Under the pieces are notes generated by a model. That model saw only the letters and a program-made list of their open reading frames with translations. It ran no database searches and was not told the origin of the DNA. Positions 9,500 to 20,798 of a stretch of 64,000 nucleotides of DNA are shown here, in pieces. Made by a program: the position numbers and the translations under genes. Within the stretch, counting starts at the first letter, position 1. Each line of letters starts with the position of its first letter. Source of the DNA: Acanthosepion pharaonis (lineage: Eukaryota; Mollusca; Cephalopoda; Sepiida; Sepiidae); assembly GCA_903632075.3 (NCBI GenBank), contig CAHIKZ030005493.1:430001-494000 (forward strand), given 5' to 3'.

Positions 9500-11170
9500 A
9501 AATACGGAAAAAAAAAGAAAATAATAAGAGAATTATTCGTTTTGTTTCAATTAATTTGTACGACGGTGTAGACTCGATTGGAACAGAGAGATCAGTAAGT
9601 GAATAGCTATTAAATAAGTGACAAATGAAAACAAGACGAGCTATACCTAGACATGACCAGCGGAACGATATTTTGTGATGTCAATGAATGCTCTTTGTCA
9701 CTTTCGCAATGCTCGTTGTAGTAGAGACTTTGTAATCGCAGATACAACTTATAATACGCCGTTGAACAATACTGGTGTCAGACGCCTTCGAATATCACTC
9801 GCATTAATAATACTTACTCGATAATACTCGCTCGAATATTAATCTGTATAGTGATCCGAATAGAGAAATAGTATAGTGAAAAGAGTAGAAAATAGCGGTC
9901 CTTATAGTAATAGAGCATAGGATAGACATAGCAATATGAATAGTAACAGAGGATAGACTAGATATTACGATCCGAATAGTAATATAGGATAGACTAGAAA
10001 TTCAGATCATGTGATTTCCTTCTAATGCGTTTCCTATATTGTCACGTGATGTATTTAGTTCAATAAGGGAATCGCCCGTGTTTGCTCACTGGCGATCTAT
10101 GTTCAAACTCAAGTGCCAGCTGTGATACTTTATTCCCATATAAAGCGATAACAATCTTCACCTTCTAGATTAAATAAAGAATTAAGTTCGAAATTCTCTG
10201 AAGGGTTCCTAAATCGACAGGCACTTGAAAAATGGCCCAACGCCCAAAAAAGTTGTGATAATTTCAAAGACGAGGGCATTATTCTGAATATAAATAATGC
10301 AAAGAATGATATTCAAATCTGTCAATGTCGGGGTCAACAGGAGATTTCGAGATCTAATGAGCCTGATTGTCGAATACCAGATGTACACGGACAGACACAT
10401 AGATACGAAGGGTAGTCACTGATAGGAAAAGGATTAAATGTCAGTGTGAAAACAGACTTGGGCCGACAGATAGATGTGTGTATATATTGTATCACTATCG
10501 TTAGGATGAATTTCGATAGCCGTCAGTCTAAGTAATAATCCAGTCATTCAAGGTGCATGACAAGTATTTCTAATTTCTTTTCTGGCCTCTTCATACCACA
10601 GCCAGATATCTCCGTTGTTCTTGACGCCCCGCCGATCGCTTTCTAGTTTTCCCACCCGATCGCAGTTTGTTTAATTTCAACCAAATGCTTAATCTCGTTG
10701 ACCACCCTGTCAGGAAAATGTGGTCGTGTAGGGCGGATCTCACGGAATGGGGTGAAAAACAAAACTGCTTAGCTGTTCATTCAGGAAGATAATCGAATTG
10801 ACAACACGTGCTCGAGTGGCAGTTAAAAGCAACAGTAGTAAACTAAAATAACGAAAAGAAAAAAAGAAAAAAAGGACCTACTTTCTTTCTTTATTTCTTT
10901 CTTTTTTTTTCCTTCCTCTCTTCTGCCATGTTATTATTCTTTCTTTCTTTCTCTTTTGGTTTTTATGTTTTTCTTTCATTCTTTCAGTTTTTGCTTTCAC
11001 ATACTTTTTTTTTTTACCTTGCACCTTTTTAATCATTTCACCACAAAATAAGGTAATAAAGTCACTGTGATGCAAGGGATTACTGAGTATGAAAAAACTA
11101 GGGAAATGAAACATAAACAGTAATTATTTAGCCTTTAAAAATATTGCGTCATCTCTGATTACATCAGATT
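9500..11170. other. Unassigned stretch; degenerate GATAGACTAGA repeats
   Basis: 9850-10010 holds about four degenerate copies of a ~40-bp unit with ATAGGATAGACTAGA. 10870-11000 is T-rich (TTTC)n-like DNA. No coding region or element family recognised in the remainder. Confidence 0.4.
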
Positions 11171-11222
11171 TTCATCACGCCCAGACACTATTATTTCCAC
11201 TCTCGATTAGTTGTCCTACAAG

Positions 11223-11223
<1 letters not shown>

Positions 11224-11278
<55 letters not shown>
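11224..11278. repeat. (TA)n microsatellite, left border of fold-back
   Basis: Pure TA. Preceded by CACTCTCGATTAGTTGTCCTAC, which also occurs at 9255-9275. Confidence 0.95.
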
Positions 11279-11281
<3 letters not shown>

Positions 11282-11317
11282 AAATTCCCAGAATAATTCT
11301 GTGCATAAGACAAATTC

Positions 11318-11544
11318 GTATAAGAATGATAATAGGAAAAAATCTTACTTTTTGAAGACGTGTTACGTCTTCTGACTTTATCAATGAAAATGAAAGCGAA
11401 ATGTTTTTATTTTTTTTTTTTCTGTTTTTGGAATTAATGTAACTATGAAAACAAAAAATTTCGCTTTCATTTGTGCCTAGATAAAATCGGAAGACGAAAC
11501 GCGTGCAAAAACTAACATGTTTTTTTACTTTTGTCATTCTTATA

Positions 11545-11545
<1 letters not shown>
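11318..11545. mobile_element. Fold-back element with imperfect ~85-bp inverted arms
   Basis: Left end GTATAAGAATGA (11318-11329) and right end TCATTCTTATAC (11534-11545) are exact complements. Homology continues inward to TGAAAGCGAAA (11391-11401) against TTTCGCTTTCA (11459-11469). The central ~57 bp is T-rich then A-rich. Each arm holds a hammerhead-like motif: 11352-11385 on the minus strand (TTGATAAAGTC, then GACGTAACACGTC), and 11480-11505 on the plus strand (GATAAAATC, then GACGAAACGCGTG). (TA)n arrays lie just outside both ends. No protein. Confidence 0.7.

Positions 11546-11547
<2 letters not shown>

Positions 11548-11604
<57 letters not shown>
11548..11604. repeat. (TA)n microsatellite, right border of fold-back
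   Basis: Pure TA, the mirror of the array at 11224-11278. Confidence 0.95.
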
Positions 11605-11608
<4 letters not shown>

Positions 11609-12019
11609 ATCTGTTGGTATATAATACAAGTGAATCCTAGTAATATAAAATATTAAAACTGATCCACAAAGAAAGCTCAGTGTATTTATTAAAACAGAGC
11701 ATATATAAATTATATACAATAAGAATTAAAAAAATTAACTAATTGTAATGATCATTTCACCTTACAAGTTAAAATTTCCTTGCAAGTATTTTCAAACCGA
11801 TGAAGGTAATAAAATAAAATGAAAGCCTAAAACAAATTTTAAAACAAGTCAAAAGAAAAAAGAGAAGGCAAACGGAAAGAGTAAAGGAAATACTAAAAAA
11901 AAAAAAAAGGGAGAGAGAAAAGAAGGTAAAGGAAAATAAGTCTAGAATGAGGATGGAATCAGAAGACAAGCACATGTTAAAAGTGACCTTGAATTATATT
12001 TTAGAATATTCACCTCTGG
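11605..12019. other. Unassigned AT-rich stretch
   Basis: A/G-rich from 11840 to 11940 with a poly-A run near 11896. Nothing recognised. Confidence 0.4.
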
Positions 12020-12021
12020 TT

Positions 12022-12101
<80 letters not shown>
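12020..12101. repeat. (TA)n microsatellite joined to a PLE peptide
   Basis: TA array with one phase break near 12046. On the minus strand it continues directly from the codons for LFNET in the neighbouring Penelope-like segment. Confidence 0.95.
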
Positions 12102-12225
12102 GTTTCATTAAATAATATAGACAAGTGTTGTCTATTTATTTTATGTAATTTTTCGTAACATCTGATAAGTTTAATAACATCGTTGAACGAAGAAAGAAAT
12201 TCACTATATTGATCCATATTTTTTA
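12102..12225 (-). pseudogene. PLE terminal-segment peptide (FLSSFN family), copy 1
   Basis: Minus strand encodes DQYSEFLSSFNDVIKLIRCY followed by EKLHKINRQHLSILFNET. The same ~40-residue peptide is found at 15270-15410 (plus), 26800-26950 (minus) and 54600-54720 (minus), so selection on coding once acted. It sits just downstream of a hammerhead-like hairpin. I infer it is the start of a Penelope-like ORF in a terminal (pseudo-LTR) copy. It is not recognised as a named domain. Confidence 0.6.
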
Positions 12226-12230
12226 ATATA

Positions 12231-12264
12231 ATCTAAGCTTTCGGTTTACTTAAGCCATTATCAA
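12231..12264 (-). ncRNA. Hammerhead-like hairpin upstream of FLSSFN peptide, copy 1
   Basis: On the minus strand: TTGATAA box, then GGCTTAAGTAAACC (six possible pairs, one mismatched), then GAAAGC. This is the hammerhead order CUGANGA, stem II, GAAA, with C3 and G8 replaced. It lies ~15-20 bases before the FLSSFN reading frame, as at 15233-15263. Confidence 0.4.
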
Positions 12265-12469
12265 ACATATTAAACAATATACGGACACGACAGTGATGAT
12301 AGTCTGTCAATGTTTACATAGATGATTTTTAAGCAACGATAAACACACGCATATAAGACGCTAGAAGCGAAAATCGCACCGCATCTCATGACGTCACACA
12401 TGACCACACGAGAGTGAATTGGAGAATGAAGTATGGAAAGCCGTTGGTATAAACCAATGGCTTCTGTTA

Positions 12470-13250
<781 letters not shown>

Positions 13251-13289
13251 CATCACCTCCTAGACAAGTAAAGTGAGCAATAAATACTG

Positions 13290-13895
13290 ACCGTACTTTC
13301 TAAGAAGATGAAAATGTATGGTTGCCAGCAAGATTCATAGACTACGAATCAAACAAGCACATAAATTTAAATATGTGGGAAATGTTTTAACAGAGAATCC
13401 GAAATCCGAACGCGCATTGGAATAGCAAAATATGCCTCCTGAAAACTAAGGAAAGTATTAAGAAACAGAAAAAGAATTCTGGACTGCTACGTAATATCAA
13501 CGCCTCCCCACATCCCCACATGGCAGTGAATGCTGGACAATTTCTTCACAGATGAAAAGATTGGTGGGAACAAATTGGATGGAGCACGCAAGTAACGAAG
13601 AAATACTACGTAAAATGGAAACAAATATAATTTGAATGAGAAAGGGACTGTTGAAATTTCTGGGACACATTATGAGGAAAGAGGGTTTGGAGAATTTAAC
13701 ACTCACAGGGTATATCGAAGTAAGCAGAAAAGGGAGAAGGCAGTGGGCTATCTATCTGATGAGCTTATGTGAACAGAAGATAAAACAGGGAGTGGGAGGA
13801 ATGGTATAAAGACAAACATTAACAAACTAGACGAAACTGGAAGCTGTGGAGAGTAATGATCGCTCACGTCCTGAAGGGACACGGCACATAGAAAA
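13290..13895 (+). pseudogene. LINE (RTE/L1-type) ORF2 C-terminal part, plus strand
   Basis: One of three plus-strand fragments of this family. Near 13355 it encodes IKQAHKFKYVGNVLTENP, near 13520 GSECWTISSQMKR, and near 13640 a KFLGHIMRKEG-type block. It ends GTCCTGAAGGGACACGGCAC (13869-13888), the family 3' end. Frameshifts and stops throughout. Confidence 0.8.
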
Positions 13896-13919
13896 AGTAT
13901 AAAACAAAATATCCATTAG

Positions 13920-14030
13920 TAGACTGAAGGATTATTAGTTCACAAACACACGTACACACATACGTAGACACGCACACACACAGACACATTCACACAAACA
14001 TAGACACACACACATATATATTTCTAAAAA
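13920..14030. repeat. CA-rich simple sequence
   Basis: Degenerate (ACAC)n directly after the LINE 3' end, ending in ATATATA. Probably the tail of that LINE copy. Confidence 0.7.
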
Positions 14031-14078
14031 ATAGTCGATTTTTTATTTACAAATCCGACAGATTTTATCACTTAAACG

Positions 14079-14315
14079 TTATTTTTAGTGGCTACCCATA
14101 TTTGAGTAAACGCCCCGTTTTATTTATTAAACTTTATATTTATTTTCGTTTACCGGACAGAATATTCGATAAATCATATTAATGAAACGAGGGTGCATCT
14201 TTTCTTTAATAAGATTTCTCGAATATTCAGGACGGTGGACGAAAATAGGTAAGTATACTCTTTAATAAATAAACGGAGGATCTTTTCAAATATGGCTATC
14301 CGCTAAAAATAAGGT
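14079..14315. mobile_element. Fold-back element, ~110-bp imperfect inverted arms
   Basis: The left arm starts TTATTTTTAGTGGCTACCCA; the right arm ends GGCTATCCGCTAAAAATAAG, its complement with few changes. Inner parts also match: CGTTTACCGGACAGAATATT against AATATTCAGGACGGTGGACG. The centre is near GAAACGAGGGTGCATC. Half of the same sequence occurs at 20480-20600 and part at 46150-46215, so this is a dispersed family. No protein. Confidence 0.7.
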
Positions 14316-14329
14316 ATGAATTACTATAT

Positions 14330-15060
14330 ACAGGGTGTGATGTGTAAATTGTCGCCATTTTCTATTTTTAATTTCGCGCATGCGCGTTGTCTGATTTTGT
14401 CGACAGTACAGTATAATAGGGACAGTTGGGCACTGTCTGTCAGAAAAAGAGCACCATGACGCAATTCACTCCCCCAGAAATTTGATAACGACATGCTGTA
14501 CTGCTTGGAATTAGCGTCGCAAGCTCCATTATGAACATTTCAGGTGCTGAGGATTCGGAACGAGTTGGATGAGTATAATGGTGATTACGAAGGTGTTTGA
14601 AGTGATCACTAGTAATGACGACGTTATACCTCCTTTCACCTTCTCACTAAGGGCCTAACACTCAACACAGTGCTACCCAGGACCAAGAGGGTGACTGATG
14701 GAAGATCCTATGTCTGGCAATATGATTCTGCTCCATGCCACCCAACCAGAAGAGCACAGTCATGCTTGTCAGACAATTTTTTGCGACAACATCAGTCTTT
14801 ACATCTGGCTACCTAACTCCCCAAACTAAAAACCCCTTGATTATTATATGAGGGGCGCAGTTAAACCAACAAACAAAGATGAATTGACGGCAAGGATTAT
14901 CGCAGCATTCATCAAGGAGACCGTCCAGAAGAGTTGCAAGAGGTTTTATAGTCGTCTGGAGATGGTGGTTGAGGCAATGGCCATTTTATTGAATAAATTT
15001 ACTCTTTTGTATTTCAAGATATTTTTGTGTAATTTTGGTAAATATCATTGTTAAAATGAG
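14330..15060 (+). mobile_element. Mariner-type transposon, internally deleted, copy 1
   Basis: The 5' end CAGGGTGTGATGTGTAAATT follows a TA and matches the 5' end of the copy at 24893. Near 14705 it encodes SYVWQYDSAPCHPTRRAQS, the block holding a catalytic Asp, and further on DELTARIIAAF. Frameshifted and with stops. The 3' inverted repeat is not intact and PLE sequence starts near 15070. Confidence 0.75.
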
Positions 15061-15084
15061 ATATCAGTGTTATGTTCATCAATC

Positions 15085-15420
15085 TCACCATATATACGAG
15101 CTGCGACACGATTTTCGCATCCCCGTCTCGTATACACTGGTTTGTCGTTGCTTTGAAATTTTTAATACAGCAAGGGCGGACTATCATTGTTGTTTCGTCC
15201 GTGTGTTGTTTGATACATTGAAATTGTCATCTTTGATAATGGCTTATGTAAGCAGAAAGCTTAGATTGGATTTAAACATGTATGAATATGGTGTTTTCCT
15301 TTCGTCTTTCAATGATAATGTGATTAAGCTTATCAGTCAATATGAAAGGAACTTACTTAAAATAAATAGACAAAACTTGTCTATATTATTTAATGAAATA
15401 TGTATATATGGGCGGAAGAA
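15085..15420 (+). pseudogene. PLE terminal segment with FLSSFN peptide, copy 2
   Basis: Aligns over ~300 bp with 12102-12400 reversed. Shared: CACGATTTTCGCATCCCCG-like start, TTGTCGTTGCTT near 15145, then the hairpin and the peptide. The frame reads MYEYGVFLSSFNDNVIKLIS followed by KINRQNLSILFNEICI. This copy has no microsatellite at its end but runs into GGGCGGAAGAAG. I infer a Penelope-like pseudo-LTR or 5' end. Confidence 0.6.
15233..15263 (+). ncRNA. Hammerhead-like hairpin, copy 2
   Basis: TTGATAA at 15233-15239, stem II arms GCTTA (15242-15246) and TAAGC (15249-15253), GAAA at 15255-15258. Same position relative to the FLSSFN peptide as copy 1; here the stem is fully paired. Core positions C3 and G8 differ from the consensus. 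Confidence 0.45.
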
Positions 15421-15469
15421 GAAATACAATTACATGAGTCAAAAAAGGAGATTATTATAAACTGATATT

Positions 15470-15640
15470 TTGACGGCTTATCAACCCTTTGTGGTTTATT
15501 GAAATCGTAAACATATTTTAGATTGTAAGAAAAATAATTTTATAACCGAGCTAATGTTGCGTGTTTTAAAGAATAACAATGATTTTCCTGAATACTACTA
15601 TTTAACCCACAGCCGGGGGTAAAACGTTAGACACAGGACC
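15470..15640 (-). repeat. SINE, 3' half (minus strand)
   Basis: Minus strand reads GGCTGTGGGTTAAATAGTAG, then a tail with AAAGGGTTGATAAGCCGTCA. Both blocks recur at 32500-32720, 42200-42330, 52590-52710 and 57720. They form the shared central domain and 3' end of several SINE families here. Confidence 0.65.
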
Positions 15641-15644
15641 CGTT

Positions 15645-16160
15645 TACACTAGTGTCAAAAAAGTATGGGGGAAGTTTATATGTAATTACAAAATATAGAC
15701 AGTGTAATGATAAAAGTACCCAGGTTTAGGCTTTAAGAAAGCTTCATCCAACTGAGAATGCAAGGTTCGCGTATATTGTCCTTTTATAGTCCCAGTAAAC
15801 AGAAATAGCTCTCTCTCAAAGATGAGAGTAACAAAGCAAGGGTAACCACTCTTGATTATTTATAGTGGGCACATGTCCGGTTTTATATCAAAGCCAAAAA
15901 AAAAAAAAAAAAAAAAAAACCGTGGACAATTCCAATAGTTAAATATTGGTCCTATTTACACTCAAGTTAAAAAATCCTGTTCAAGTACGTAGTCATAAGT
16001 TCAGTTTACACTAGAGTCAAAATTAGACATAAGTTCTCTTAATACTAGATTCAAAATGGTAGATACAAATCTGGTGTGAACTAGAATCTAAACTAGGCAT
16101 TGGTCTGGTTTACACGAGAGTGAAAATTAGACATCGGTATGTTTTACATTAGATTAAAAA
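15645..16160 (+). repeat. Degenerate ~35-bp tandem repeat
   Basis: The anchor ACTAGAGTCAAAATTAGACA recurs at 16010, 16044, 16080, 16114 and about 16148 (spacing 34, 36, 34, 34). More diverged units lie at 15650 and 15960, and a poly-A run interrupts near 15896-15919. Unit consensus: GTTTACACTAGAGTCAAAAT then TAGACATAAG. Not protein-coding. Confidence 0.8.
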
Positions 16161-16724
16161 AAAAGAAAAAAAAAAGGCAAAGATCACTTGGGATTACACT
16201 CGTGTCCCTAAGTAGATAAAATCCAGAAGGTTGTCCTGTCTTAGTGTATTCTCTGCCCCACTGACTGGGTAATGTTCTCTGAATTGAACAGACATTCGGA
16301 AACATAGTTACCTATCATCGTCATATTGCCAATTCACTGCAGTTGAATCTTTTCGCTGCATAACTTTAAGAATGGTAGACAGGCGTATCCAGTTACATCA
16401 AACATTATTGGCAAAGAAGTGGCCGCTTAGCTGAACTAACGCTGTAATGTGCGAATTAAAAGGATTTTTCTCTATTCTATGTAAATCCATTTAAAAAGAA
16501 CGACAAAGTTTCGTGTTGCTAATACGTTCGGCATCAGTAAAATCTAATTTCTCACTCGTTTGAGTTTATTTTTGTTTGCAAATTTTGACAGATTTGTATT
16601 TCGTCTCTATGCGTTGTTTTCATCAACTAAACCGACAAAACGTGTCATGTTAGTGTGAAAAACTTACGGTTTGAAAAGTCGAAGGAAATTGATACAATAT
16701 TTGTGGGTAAAGGAGTCGCCTCAG
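16161..16724. other. Unassigned stretch before the 65-bp array
   Basis: Low complexity is slight; no element or protein recognised. Confidence 0.35.
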
Positions 16725-18060
16725 TCTCCATTATTTCTATGTTTTTCTACTGCATCTCAAAAGATTTTTTGTTTTTCCCCATCAAATCCAATTTTTGTTT
16801 TTTTACTACACCTCCAATAGTTTTTTTATTTTTTTTTTATCTTTACGTTTTGTTTACATGTCCAAAATTTTTTTTGTTTTTCTCTTTCATCTCCAATAGT
16901 TGTTTTTTGGTTTTCACCTACACCACAACATCATTTCTTTTTCGCCTACACCTCCAGTAGTGTTTTATTTTTCCTTTTCGCCTACACCTCTAATAGATTT
17001 TTGTTTTTCGCCTACACCTCCAGCAGTGTTTCATTTTTACTTTTCGTCTACACCTCCAATATCTTTTGTTTTTCGCCTACTCCTCCAGTAGTGGTTTATT
17101 GTTGTTTTTCGCCTACACCTCCAATATCTTTTGTTTTTCGCCTACTCCTCCAGTAGTGTTTTATTGTTGTTTTTCGCCTACACCTCCAATATCTTTTGTT
17201 TTTCGCCTAAACCTCCAGCAGTGTTTCATTTTTACTTTTCGTCTACACCTCCAATATCTCTTGTTTTTCGCCTAAACCTCCAGTAGTGTTTTATTGTTGT
17301 TTTTCGCCTACACCTCCAATATCTTTTGTTTTTTCGCCTAAACCTCCAGTAGTGGTTTTTATTGTTGTTTTCGTCTACACCTCCAATATCTTTTGTTTTT
17401 CGCCTAAACCTCCAGTAGTGTTTTATTGTTGTTTTCGCCTACACCTCCAATATCTTTTTGTTTTTCGCCTAAACCTCCAGTAGTGGTTTATTGTTGTTTT
17501 TCGCCTACACCTCCAATATCTTTTGTTTTTTTCGCCTAAACCTCCAGTAGTGGTTTATTGTTGTTTTCGCCTACACCTCCAATATCTTTTTGTTTTTTTC
17601 GCCTAAACCTCCAGTAGTGGTTTATTGTTGTTTTTCGTCTACACCTCCAATATCTTTTGTTTTTCGCCTAAACCTCCAGTAGTGTTTTATTGTTGTTTTT
17701 CGCCTACACCTCCAATATCTTTTGTTTTTCGCCTAAACCTCCAGTAGTGGTTTATTGTTGTTTTTCGCCTACACCTCCAATATCTTTTGTTTTTCGCCTA
17801 AACCTCCAGTAGTGGTTTATTGTTGTTTTTCGCCTAGACCTCCAATATCTTTAATTTTTCCCCTTCAACGCCAATCGTTTGGTTTGTGTTCCTTTTCATC
17901 TACACCTCCAACATTTTTCTTCTACATCACCGGTGTCTTTTGTTCTTATTCTATACCTCCAGTTGTGTTTTATTTTTGCTTTTCGCCTACCCCACCAATA
18001 TCTTTTGTTTTTCGCCTACACCTTCACCTTTTTAAAAATTTTTACTACTACTCCAATATT
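16725..18060 (+). repeat. 65-bp minisatellite built from two ~33-bp half-units
   Basis: Each unit holds CGCCTAAACCTCCAGTAGTG and, about 33 bp later, CGCCTACACCTCCAATATCT. The AAACCTCCAG anchor recurs at 17471, 17538, 17605, 17670, 17735 and 17800 (spacing 67, 67, 65, 65, 65). About 14 well-kept units span 16920-17870, with diverged half-units on both sides. The unit length is not a multiple of three and T-run lengths vary, so the Phe/Pro-rich frames across it are artefacts. The centre is most uniform, as expected from unequal exchange. Confidence 0.95.
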
Positions 18061-18069
18061 TTATTTTGT

Positions 18070-18680
18070 TTATTTTATTTACCAATTTAAAAAAAAAAAT
18101 ATCATTCTTTTTTGATTATCAGGATGTCTTTTTGTGTAGGTGTGTCATTTTGCCAAAAGCCACCTGTGGCAATCGAAACGAAACATACGTATATCAAAAC
18201 TACATTTGTACACACGCACACGCCAGTACACACACACTCTCATACACAGGAGAAAATGTTTGTTTATAAGGTTTCCTATGAAGAAACATACCTTTTATCT
18301 ACCGGCTCAGCTATGCCCTTCCCGTAATAGGACTAGTTTTTATTTTTCTCTATTCTCTAATAGCTTTTCTCTCTCTCCCCTTCCCTATCTCTGTCTCCCC
18401 TTGTCTTCCCACATTTCATACGATCTTTAGATGCTCTCTTATCTTTTAAAATTCTTTCTTAGATGGTACTTGTTGGCATTACCTTATGGTAGAGTATTAG
18501 ACAGTAGAACACATTCTTAAATCGACCCCCTTCGCTCAATTTGCAACTTGCAAAGCGAATGTAAATAAAAAAAAAGGTATAAATGAATCCCTTGCGTCTT
18601 AGCGGTATTATCGCCTTGTTTGGGGTGAAATTACCTGCGGATTGTTCTTTTTTTGGAGGGGAATCTTCTTTCTGGGTTGA
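18070..18680. other. Unassigned stretch after the minisatellite
   Basis: Contains a short CACACA block near 18213-18240 and T/C-rich DNA. The overlapping short frames at 18066-18430 have no recognisable content. Confidence 0.35.
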
Positions 18681-18683
18681 GAT

Positions 18684-18685
18684 GT

Positions 18686-18736
<51 letters not shown>

Positions 18737-18866
18737 AAATGCCTTTCTTTCTTTTTTTATTCATAATACTTCTTTCTTTCTTTCAAACTATCTATCTATC
18801 TAAATGGCTTTTTCTTATTTATAATGCTTCTTTTTTCTTTCTATCTCTCTATCTCTCTCTCTCTCA

Positions 18867-18935
<69 letters not shown>

Positions 18936-18940
18936 AATGC
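18684..18940. repeat. (TTTC)n and (CTAT)n microsatellites
   Basis: (TTTC)n at 18686-18735 and (CTAT)n at 18867-18934, joined by T/C-rich DNA. A further (TTTC)n run lies at 19066-19095. Confidence 0.95.
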
Positions 18941-19099
18941 CTTTATTTTTTTTTCTTATTTTTAATACTTCTCTTTGTATTTCTTTTTCAAAATCATTCT
19001 GTTTATTTTTTCATTTTGATTTCCAAAAAGTTTCTTTTTTCTTTACAAATTCTTCAGTCGTTCGTTTTCTTTCTTTCTTTCTTTCTTTCTTTCTAAATG

Positions 19100-20140
19100 C
19101 CTTTCTTTCTTTTTAAAAATCATTTTTTCTAAAATCAGTTCACCAAAGCAAGGCCATAATACCGCTTAAACTCAAGGTGCTCCTGGAAGTAAAAGAGAAT
19201 GAGAATATTTTCGAAGGAACCGGAAATCCAATCCTAAACAGGAAACAAGGGATAAACTTCTCCTCCTGTTCAAAAGAGTGTCGTTATCTAAAAAAGCTTG
19301 AGCATTTCTTTTAATTTTCATAAGATCTTTTATTTTTTTGCGTTTATCTCTAATATTTTTTAATCTTTTTTCATATTTTCCGGATTTCTTTTTTTTCTTC
19401 TTAATGTCCTTAAATATTTCTTTCTTTATAAATATCTTTCTTCATTTTTAAAATCTTTTTCTCTCTTGTTGAAATACTTTCTCTCGAAAAGTTCTCTAAA
19501 CAGCCCTTCTTTTTTAAAGTTTCCCTTTCTTTTAATTTACATAGAATTTTCTTTCCTTATTTCATCTCAAATATTTTTCTACCATTTTTATTCCTTTTCA
19601 GTCTTTCTTTTTCGTCCTTAAATATTTCTTTCTTTCTTTTTAGGACGAAGCATCGCTGTTATATGTCTCTTATTTTCAGACGAGCATCCTAATCTTGGTC
19701 GTTATACTAAAACAAATTCGGTTGTCAGTCAGTTACAAGAGTGGAGTAATACGTTAGTTAAAATATCTGACTCCCTAGCAGTTGCAAGTTCAATCCGTAC
19801 ATATGGTAATCCTGAAAATTCACATATACTGGATCAGTGGATGAAACGGACAAGCGACACAAAAGTGAATAGAACTGATTGGTACGGATACGAAATATCT
19901 CATAATCCATTGCCCGGGGAATAAATAAATGTTAAGTTTAAAATTTTGAGAAGGTTACCGAATTGGATGACAAATACAAAAAGAAATGTAACATTGTGTG
20001 AGTAACATAGATGAGAATAGGTTATGTTTAAGGATTAGTAAGAAAGTAAAATCTTCTAACGAAACACCAGTCGTATTGGTCATTAGAAAATAAATTGTAT
20101 TTCTGAAGTACAATATCTGTCTGTATGTCCGGAGCCGACC
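19100..20140. other. Unassigned T-rich then mixed stretch
   Basis: 19310-19660 is T/C-rich low complexity. 19680-19930 has normal composition but no recognised frame or repeat partner in this window. Confidence 0.35.
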
Positions 20141-20144
20141 AAAC

Positions 20145-20285
20145 ATAGAAATGAATACAATATGGGAACCAATAGCAAGGAGTGCCAGAGAAAAGCTATA
20201 ATAACAACGAAAATTGCAATATGAGCTCTGGTAAAAATCATACAATGATAACAGCAAAAATTGCAATATGAACACTGGTAAAAAA
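20145..20285 (+). pseudogene. Penelope-like element C-terminus and 3' tail
   Basis: Encodes SRPNIEMNTIWEPIARSARE, the same C-terminal peptide as 2125-2210, and continues with the same tail (AAAATTGCAATATGAGCTCT). Only the last ~25 codons remain. Confidence 0.75.
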
Positions 20286-20342
20286 AATGTTTGCTGAAGA
20301 CATTATGTTTATAATACCCAGAAATTCATATACAGATATCCT

Positions 20343-20398
20343 CAAGGACACATGGCACAGTGGATAGAGTTGTTAGATAGATCCAGTGACAGGACCCA
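20343..20398 (+). repeat. tRNA-derived SINE 5' fragment (box A-like)
   Basis: CATGGCACAGTGGATAGAGT matches a tRNA D-arm/box A. Ends at the (TA)n array; no box B follows. Confidence 0.45.

Positions 20399-20400
<2 letters not shown>

Positions 20401-20478
<78 letters not shown>
20401..20478. repeat. (TA)n microsatellite
   Basis: Pure TA, about 39 units. SINE fragment on the left, fold-back family sequence on the right. Confidence 0.95.
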
Positions 20479-20479
<1 letters not shown>

Positions 20480-20481
<2 letters not shown>

Positions 20482-20610
20482 CACTTTAAAAGGTATTTTA
20501 GTTGATACGCGTATGTGAGTAAACGCCCGTTTATTAATTAAACAGTATATTTATATATTTTCGTCCGTATATTCGAGAAATCTTATTAAAGAAAAAGATG
20601 CACCCCTGGC
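20480..20610 (+). repeat. Half copy of the 14079-14315 fold-back family
   Basis: Shares GAGTAAACGCCCGTTTATTA and ATATTCGAGAAATCTTATTA with the arms at 14079-14315. The opposite arm is missing. Confidence 0.6.
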
Positions 20611-20798
20611 AACATTTTAGTTTGCTTTCCTCTTGGCGAGAGAACTCGTTCTTAGATCCGACGTGCTTATACCGATCAAGCAAGGATGAATAGAGCCTTT
20701 AAACCAAATCCTTCTCGTCATAGACACTTAAAATTATATCTGCCTAGTTTCGTATACGTATACAAAGCAATTTCTAAAGAATTAATGGATTTTTAATC

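Noticed and set aside
16655..18115. Overlapping Phe/Pro-rich frames that look like a repeat protein
   Set aside because: The DNA unit is 65 bp, not a multiple of three, and T-run changes shift the frame within the array, so no frame encodes a consistent peptide repeat.
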